64,000 bases of DNA from JAWXCE01 sp033764775 (GTDB lineage: Bacteria; Pseudomonadota; Alphaproteobacteria; Rhizobiales; Rhodomicrobiaceae), in the NCBI GenBank assembly GCA_033764775.1, contig JANRIQ010000032.1, positions 1-64,000 on the forward strand, written 5' to 3'. The stretch's first letter is position 1. Every line of letters starts with the position of its first letter. The notes under the pieces were generated by a model. It ran no database searches and was not told the origin of the DNA. It saw nothing but the letters and a program-made list of their open reading frames with translations. Below are positions 59,203-64,000 of this stretch, piece after piece. A program made the position numbers and the translations under genes.

Positions 59203-60632
59203 ATCGGAATCGCCGCCGCGCTCTGGGCGCCGTTCGCGCAGGAATGCGGCTCCGCATCGAGCAACCGGGATGCGACCACCTTCGCCTGCACCCGGATGTC
59301 GGGCACCGCGGTGATCTCCCAGAACGCGCCGCGCGTCGGCGGCCCCAGAGCGAAAAGCCGGGATTGCACGGCGCCTTGCGCGTTCAGCAAGCGGCCGTCT
59401 CCATCCACATCCAGGCCGAGCCGAAGCGGGCACGGCCGCGCCAGCCCCTGCTCGACGAGGCTTTTGTATAGCGGCATGCGCGAGCGCCTCGGATCGCCGC
59501 TCGGCCCCATGCAGTTGATGATGTGATGCACGCGCAGGACGCTCTCCTCCCGTTTGCCGCGCGGCCGCCACGTCACGTCGGCGAGGCTGCTTCCCGGGCT
59601 GGAGTTGGGCGCGACACGCACGAGGCTGCCGGCGTGGACGACGAGGCGGCCCGTCGAACGCAGCGCCTCGATCTGCGCGGCGATCTGGGGGGCCATGCGG
59701 TGTCGGTGCGCGTCCCACCACGGGCGGAGGTGGCGCACGAAGCGCGCCTGCTGCTCCCGCGAGAGGCGCGACCAGTGCTCGCGCACGAACGGCCGAAGGG
59801 AGTCGATCACCTGCCGCCAGTCGACGCCTTCCTCCGCCGCCGCGCGGATGGCGGCGCGCACGCCCGCCACAGCTTTGCTGAGGTCGGCCGGCAGCGCTGG
59901 CGCGGGATGGGCCGCCGGCTTCATCTCTTCGTCATGGCGGCGGGGCAGCAAGCCGCGGCGGGAAAGCGCCACGATGCGCCCGAGATGCCCGCGCGCGGAG
60001 AGCGAAATGGCGAGATCCACCATGGTGAGCCCCGTGCCCAGCAAAAGCACGCTGTCCGCAGGCCGAACGAAATCGAGCGCGTTGGCGCTCCACGGATCGG
60101 CGACGAAGTGGCGCGTTGAGAAAAAACCGCCGTCCGGCGTGGCGGGCGGCTCCGGCGGCAGGTTGCCCGTAGCGAGCACCACCGCGTCCACGTCGATGTC
60201 CTTGCCCATGGCGAGGCGCACCGAATAGCCGCCGTCGCGGGGCGCGACGCGCACAGCCTCGTCCGCCACCAGGAAAAGGTTATTCGCCGCCGCCGGGCCG
60301 TAAGCCAATCGCCGCAGGATCGACTGCAGATAGGCGCCGAACACCTTGCGCGGCACGAACATGCACGGCGTCGGACAGTCAATCTCCGGATGCTCGCGCA
60401 GCCACTCCAGGAAATGATCCGGCTGGTCGGGAAACACGCTCATATTGCTGGCGCGCACATTGAGCAGGTGGCCGGGATTGTCGGTCGAGTAGGCCGCGCC
60501 GAGGCCGAAATGCTCCCGTTTCTCGATGAGATAGAGGCGGAGCAGCGATTTATCCTGCCCTGCCAGGAGGTGGATGGCGGTGAGAACCCCGCTCAAACCG
60601 CAACCAACGATCGCGACAGACTTCGGTCCCAT
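59199..60632 (-). CDS. FAD/NAD(P)-binding protein (YdhS/hydroxyacylglutathione-type Rossmann flavoprotein)
   Basis: 477 residues of the FAD/NAD(P)-binding domain family (like E. coli YdhS). The GxGxxG motif is VAIVGCGLSGVLTAIHLL near residue 8-16; GYSVRLAMGKDIDVDAVVLATGN and LLGTGLTMVDLAISLSARG are the second FAD and NADPH parts. The reaction is unknown. ATG at 60632. It ends on the stop of icd (shared CTAG). mscS is 37 bp upstream on the same strand. Confidence 0.8.
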   Translation of the reverse strand: MGPKSVAIVGCGLSGVLTAIHLLAGQDKSLLRLYLIEKREHFGLGAAYSTDNPGHLLNVRASNMSVFPDQPDHFLEWLREHPEIDCPTPCMFVPRKVFGAYLQSILRRLAYGPAAANNLFLVADEAVRVAPRDGGYSVRLAMGKDIDVDAVVLATGNLPPEPPATPDGGFFSTRHFVADPWSANALDFVRPADSVLLLGTGLTMVDLAISLSARGHLGRIVALSRRGLLPRRHDEEMKPAAHPAPALPADLSKAVAGVRAAIRAAAEEGVDWRQVIDSLRPFVREHWSRLSREQQARFVRHLRPWWDAHRHRMAPQIAAQIEALRSTGRLVVHAGSLVRVAPNSSPGSSLADVTWRPRGKREESVLRVHHIINCMGPSGDPRRSRMPLYKSLVEQGLARPCPLRLGLDVDGDGRLLNAQGAVQSRLFALGPPTRGAFWEITAVPDIRVQAKVVASRLLDAEPHSCANGAQSAAAIPI

Positions 60633-60669
60633 GGGTCAGCTCCGGTTGGCGGGGTGGTGGTCATCACGC

Positions 60670-61494
60670 TTACGCGGCGCGGGCGGCGGCGGGCGCCAAC
60701 GCCTCCGGGTATGCGCGCGGGAACGGCACGCGCGCCACGTCGAGCGCATTCTTGATGGCGAGCGCGAGATCCGATTTGAGCGCATCGTGGTCGACGCCCT
60801 TCGCCCAGCCTTGCGCGGTCAACTCCACGGCCTTGTCGCCGAGCTTGGAGACGACGACGTCGGCGCCGCGGATGATGCGCGGCTCCTGCGCCAAAGCCTG
60901 CCGCATGGCGGTGATCGCCGTTTGCAGATTGGCCGAGTAATCCACGCCTATCGTCACATCCACCCGCCGCTCCGGGCTGGTTGAGAAGTTCGTCACAGCG
61001 GCGCCCCAGATGTCCTTGTTGGGAATGGTGATGTGCACGTTGTTCTCGGTCGCCAGCTCGGTGGTGAAAATCGTGATGTCGCGCACAGAGCCGGTGTAGC
61101 CCGCGACCGTCACCACATTGCCGACCTTGAACGGGCGGAATACGAGCAGCATCACGCCCGCCGCAAAGCTGGTGAGGGTTCCCTGCAGCGCGAGGCCAAT
61201 GGCGAGCGACGCCGCGCCGAGCACCGCGATGAGGCTCGTCGTCTGGATGCCGAACATCTGCAGCACGGCGAGCACGACGACGGTGACGATGGCGTATTTG
61301 ACGAAGCTGGAGGCGAAGCCGGCAAGCGTGTCGTCCACCCGCTTGTTCATCTTGATGGCGTCGTAGACGCGGCGCGACAAAAACCCCGCCATCCAGAAGC
61401 CGATGAACGCGACGGCAAGCGCGTAAAGCAGTTGCACGCCGTAGGTGAGCGCAAGTGTCAGCAAGGCCTCAAGCTGGGCGGGATCAAAAGTCAT
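60670..61494 (-). CDS. MscS-family mechanosensitive ion channel
   Basis: 274 residues, the length of small MscS. Three membrane helices (about 18-38, 63-83 and 88-115); the last has the pore helix with AASLAIGLALQGTLTSFAAGVMLLVFRPF (key part GAASLAIGLALQGTLTSFAAG). A beta domain (PFKVGNVVTVAGYTGSV) and an alpha/beta end follow. It releases solutes on osmotic down-shock. AAGGA before the ATG at 61494. It follows kdpDE on the same strand, 75 bp after kdpE. Confidence 0.92.
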   Translation of the reverse strand: MTFDPAQLEALLTLALTYGVQLLYALAVAFIGFWMAGFLSRRVYDAIKMNKRVDDTLAGFASSFVKYAIVTVVVLAVLQMFGIQTTSLIAVLGAASLAIGLALQGTLTSFAAGVMLLVFRPFKVGNVVTVAGYTGSVRDITIFTTELATENNVHITIPNKDIWGAAVTNFSTSPERRVDVTIGVDYSANLQTAITAMRQALAQEPRIIRGADVVVSKLGDKAVELTAQGWAKGVDHDALKSDLALAIKNALDVARVPFPRAYPEALAPAAARAA

Positions 61495-61569
61495 GGGAAA
61501 TCCTTGTGGTGAATAAAATACAAATCCTCATACACCACATTTGTGGCGACCGTGGTGCGGCCCCAGCGC

Positions 61570-62256
61570 TCACGCCATCAGCCGGTATCCGACGCCCGGT
61601 TCGTTTTCAATGTAGCGCGGATTGGCGGGGTCGTCGCCGAGCTTCTGCCGCAGATGGCCGACATAGACGCGCAGATAATGCGTTTCCTGCTCCTGCGCCG
61701 GCCCCCAGATGGTGCGCAGCATCTGCTGATGGGTCACGATGCGCCCGGCGTTGCGCGCGAGCACGCGCAGGATGTCGAACTCCTTACGCGTCAGGCGGAT
61801 TTCCGCGTCGGCGCGCCGCACCTTGCGCTGGGCCAGGTCGATGGCCAGATCGCCAACGGTGATTTCGGACGCCTCTGTCTTGGCGAACTCCTTCAGCCGC
61901 AGCGCGGCCCGCACCCGCGCCAGCAACTCGCCGACGCCGAACGGCTTGACCACATAATCGTTCGCGCCGTTGTCGAGCGCCTGGATCTTGTCTTCCTCGG
62001 AGGCGCGCACGGACAGCACAAGGATCGGCGTCTCGCTCCATTCGCGGATGCGGCGCACCACCTGCAGTCCGTCGATGTCGGGCAGGCCAAGATCGAGGAT
62101 GACGAGAGCGGGGTTTTCGAGCGCGAACGTTTTTATGCCGTCTTCGCCGCGCCCAGCCTCCACGACGTCGTAGCCGTGGGCGTTCAGGCTGATGCGCAGG
62201 AATTTCCGGATTTGCGGCTCGTCATCGACGACCAAAATGCTGATCGGTGGCTTCAC
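61570..62256 (-). CDS. kdpE: Response regulator KdpE (GTG start)
   Basis: 228 residues. Receiver with DDE at 11-13 and phosphorylation Asp55 (LVILDLGLPDIDG), Lys in VVKPFGVGELLARV; winged-helix part from about 130 (LTRKEFDILRVLARNAGRIVTHQQML). It is the OmpR-family partner of KdpD, which controls the potassium transporter kdpFABC. The GTG at 62256 follows AGGGGA with 8 nt; a start at 62292 would overlap kdpD more deeply. It overlaps kdpD by 35 bp. Confidence 0.9.
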   Translation of the reverse strand: MKPPISILVVDDEPQIRKFLRISLNAHGYDVVEAGRGEDGIKTFALENPALVILDLGLPDIDGLQVVRRIREWSETPILVLSVRASEEDKIQALDNGANDYVVKPFGVGELLARVRAALRLKEFAKTEASEITVGDLAIDLAQRKVRRADAEIRLTRKEFDILRVLARNAGRIVTHQQMLRTIWGPAQEQETHYLRVYVGHLRQKLGDDPANPRYIENEPGVGYRLMA

Positions 62257-64000
62257 TGGGTTTATCCCCTTTCTTTTTATTGTCCGGCTCATCCTGAGCG
62301 GGGATGTGCGGCATGGCGGTCAAGGGCAAAATGAACTCGATCACCGCGCCCTGGCCGGACGGCGCGTCCTTCGCTTTGATCTGGCCGCCATGCGCCTCCA
62401 CGATGCCACGGCAAATTGACAATCCAAGCCCTGTGCCGGCGATCTGGCTGTCGCCCGCCCGCACCCGGTAAAAGATATCGAACACTGACTCCCGCGCCTC
62501 TTTGGGGATGCCGGGGCCGTCATCCGTAATGCGCACCAGCAGGCTGTCGCCGGATTGCATCGCGTCAATGGAAATCTTTCCATCCGGTTTTGTGTATTTT
62601 GCGGCGTTATCGAGAATATTTGCGACCACCTGCTCGATGAGCACCGGGTCGACGAACAGCGCGGGTAGCGTTTCGGGAGCGTTCAGGCTCACCCGGCGAC
62701 CGCCGAGCACCTTGCGCAGTTGCTTTATGGCGCGGCCCGCGATCTCGCGGATGTCGGACCATTCGCGCTTCGGCTGAAGGGCGCCGTAGCCGAGGCGCGT
62801 CATGTCCAGCAGGTTCTGCACAAAGCGATTCAGCCGTTCGCTCTCGTCGAGGATGGTCTGGGTGAGCTGCTGACGGTTCTCCGGCGTCATGTCGTCGCCG
62901 AGGCTCGCTAGGCTTGTAGCCGAGCCGATGATCGACACCAGCGGCGTGCGCAGATCGTGGCTCACCGAGGAGAGAAGGGCGGAGCGCAATTGCTCGGTTT
63001 CGGTGAACACCCGCGCCTCCTCGATGTCCGAGGCGAGGTTGGTGCGCTCCACCGCGATGGCCACCTGCCCCACGAGCGCCTCCAGCAGCCGCCACTGGTC
63101 AGGCGAGAGGGGCTGCCCGCGCTCCTTGAACGAAACGCCGAGCAGTCCGACCGGGCCCCGCCTGGTTTTCAGCGGCAGGAACAGCCAGTCGGCGGCGGGC
63201 AGCGTGTCCGAACGCCAACCCGCGACCTTGCCGTTGCTCCAGGCCCATTCGGCCGCGCCCCAGTCCTTGGTTTCGAGCTGATCCTCCGGCGGATAGCCGG
63301 CTGCGATCTGCAAGCGATTGTCGGCGTTGGGCAGCAGCACCAGCGCGCTCGACTCCATGGTCGAGGCCACGTGGTGCACCGCAGCCCACAGCACATCGTC
63401 CAGGGAGGCGGCGGCGGCGATCTTGCGGCTGAATTCGTAAAGCGTCGAGATGCGCTGGGCGGAGGTGCGCATCGCCGCGATCTGCATCCGCAAGCGCTCC
63501 GCCAGATTGCCGACGATGAACGAGGCGAACAGGAACAGCGCGATCGTGAACAGCTCGCTCTGCTCGAAAATGGAGAATGTGTAATACGGCCGCGTGAACA
63601 CGTAATCGTAGGCGAGGAAGCTGAGCACGCTGGCGAAAAACGCCGGCCATCGCCCGTATTTGATCGCCACCATGAGCACGGCGATGAGCATCAACAGGGA
63701 GATGTTCGAGAACGAGAACCAGTATTTGGCGCCGAGGCCGATGCCGGTGGCGAGCGCCACCGCCAGCGTGGCGACGGCGTAGTCGCGCGGCGCGCCGACG
63801 GGCATGGGCAGACCGCCGCTGATCGCCTCGCCCCCCGCTTCGGTCTCGTCCGCAGAGATGACGGTGACCTCGAAGCGCGTGGCCTTGTCGAGGATTTCCT
63901 GCGCCACGCTTTCGCGGAACCACGCGGTCCAGTGCCGGCGGCGCTCCCGGCCTATGAGCATGCGCGTGACGTTGCGCTTCAGCGCAAACTCGATGAGCGC
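62222..64000 (-). CDS. kdpD: Sensor histidine kinase KdpD (partial, N-terminus outside window)
   Basis: 592 residues are visible; the frame is open to the right edge, so the N-terminal KdpD and UspA-like parts are cut (the visible start carries the end of the Usp-like domain, IGRERRRHWTAWFRESVAQEIL-type). Then four DUF4118 membrane helices (about 65-180), a GAF-type domain (about 205-330), HisKA with HDLRTPLVSIIGSATSL and HATPase with NILDNAAKYTKPDG, DDGPGIP and GTGLGLSICRGIV. It senses K+ limitation. kdpE follows with a 35-bp overlap. Transporter genes would lie beyond the window. Confidence 0.95.
   Translation of the reverse strand, partial: ALIEFALKRNVTRMLIGRERRRHWTAWFRESVAQEILDKATRFEVTVISADETEAGGEAISGGLPMPVGAPRDYAVATLAVALATGIGLGAKYWFSFSNISLLMLIAVLMVAIKYGRWPAFFASVLSFLAYDYVFTRPYYTFSIFEQSELFTIALFLFASFIVGNLAERLRMQIAAMRTSAQRISTLYEFSRKIAAAASLDDVLWAAVHHVASTMESSALVLLPNADNRLQIAAGYPPEDQLETKDWGAAEWAWSNGKVAGWRSDTLPAADWLFLPLKTRRGPVGLLGVSFKERGQPLSPDQWRLLEALVGQVAIAVERTNLASDIEEARVFTETEQLRSALLSSVSHDLRTPLVSIIGSATSLASLGDDMTPENRQQLTQTILDESERLNRFVQNLLDMTRLGYGALQPKREWSDIREIAGRAIKQLRKVLGGRRVSLNAPETLPALFVDPVLIEQVVANILDNAAKYTKPDGKISIDAMQSGDSLLVRITDDGPGIPKEARESVFDIFYRVRAGDSQIAGTGLGLSICRGIVEAHGGQIKAKDAPSGQGAVIEFILPLTAMPHIPAQDEPDNKKKGDKPSEATDQHFGRR

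Overview
The window is a GC-rich stretch (only a few AT-rich islets) of an alphaproteobacterial chromosome, most likely from the Hyphomicrobiales (Rhizobiales) or a close relative. The evidence is the flagellar order ftcR-flgE-flgK-flgL-flaF-flbT-flgD-fliQ-flhA-fliR, which I know from Brucella and rhizobia, together with a DUF1476 ATP-synthase inhibitor (zeta), a TorF-type porin, a livHMGF-DUF6867-livK cluster, and purS/purQ/purL followed by BolA and a CGFS glutaredoxin. I saw no tRNA, rRNA, CRISPR array, insertion sequence or prophage. Both edges cut genes: a MotA/TolQ/ExbB channel on the left and kdpD on the right.

Layout. 1-6983: mixed housekeeping and stress genes (inositol-phosphatase family protein, an autoregulated-looking MarR/nitroreductase operon, an SMR pump, EF-P, a peroxiredoxin-like protein lacking its peroxidatic cysteine, transaldolase, XerC). 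7287-9203: a porin and a ThiO-like oxidase. 9349-12771: an RgpF-type glycan protein with two methyltransferases, directly beside the flagellar genes. 12777-28414: a large flagellar block: fliM-fliG leftward; ftcR through fliR and four small genes rightward; then DUF1217-flgF-fliI leftward. 28513-34554: a fatty-acid beta-oxidation operon, fadE-fadB-fadA. 34873-40566: branched-chain amino-acid ABC transporter. 40661-42861: murI-purB. 42874-44420: an AT-rich islet with a membrane-anchored TIR protein and a secreted-protein gene split by an in-frame TGA. 44666-48375: patatin-like lipoprotein, MltB-type transglycosylase, two DUF proteins and the zeta inhibitor. 48637-54155: purC-purS-unknown-purQ-unknown-purL-bolA-grxD. 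54201-61494: PqiA-like protein, rpsD, an exported unknown, trmJ, an AT-rich methyltransferase, icd, an FAD protein and an MscS channel. 61570-64000: kdpE and kdpD.

How the genes work together. The flagellar block supplies switch (FliM, FliG), export gate (FlhA, FliQ, FliR), export ATPase (FliI), hook and rod parts (FlgE, FlgD, FlgF), hook-filament junction (FlgK, FlgL) and regulators (FtcR, FlaF, FlbT). The pur block supplies several steps of de novo purine synthesis (PurC, PurS/Q/L, with PurB about 6 kb upstream). fadEBA and liv together suggest heterotrophic use of fatty acids and amino acids. The most interesting unexplained signals are a long perfect hairpin that encloses the flgE start codon, the TIR islet, a peroxiredoxin with Ser in place of its catalytic Cys, two conserved-looking unknown genes inside the purine operon, and a twin palindromic operator for the MarR/nitroreductase pair.
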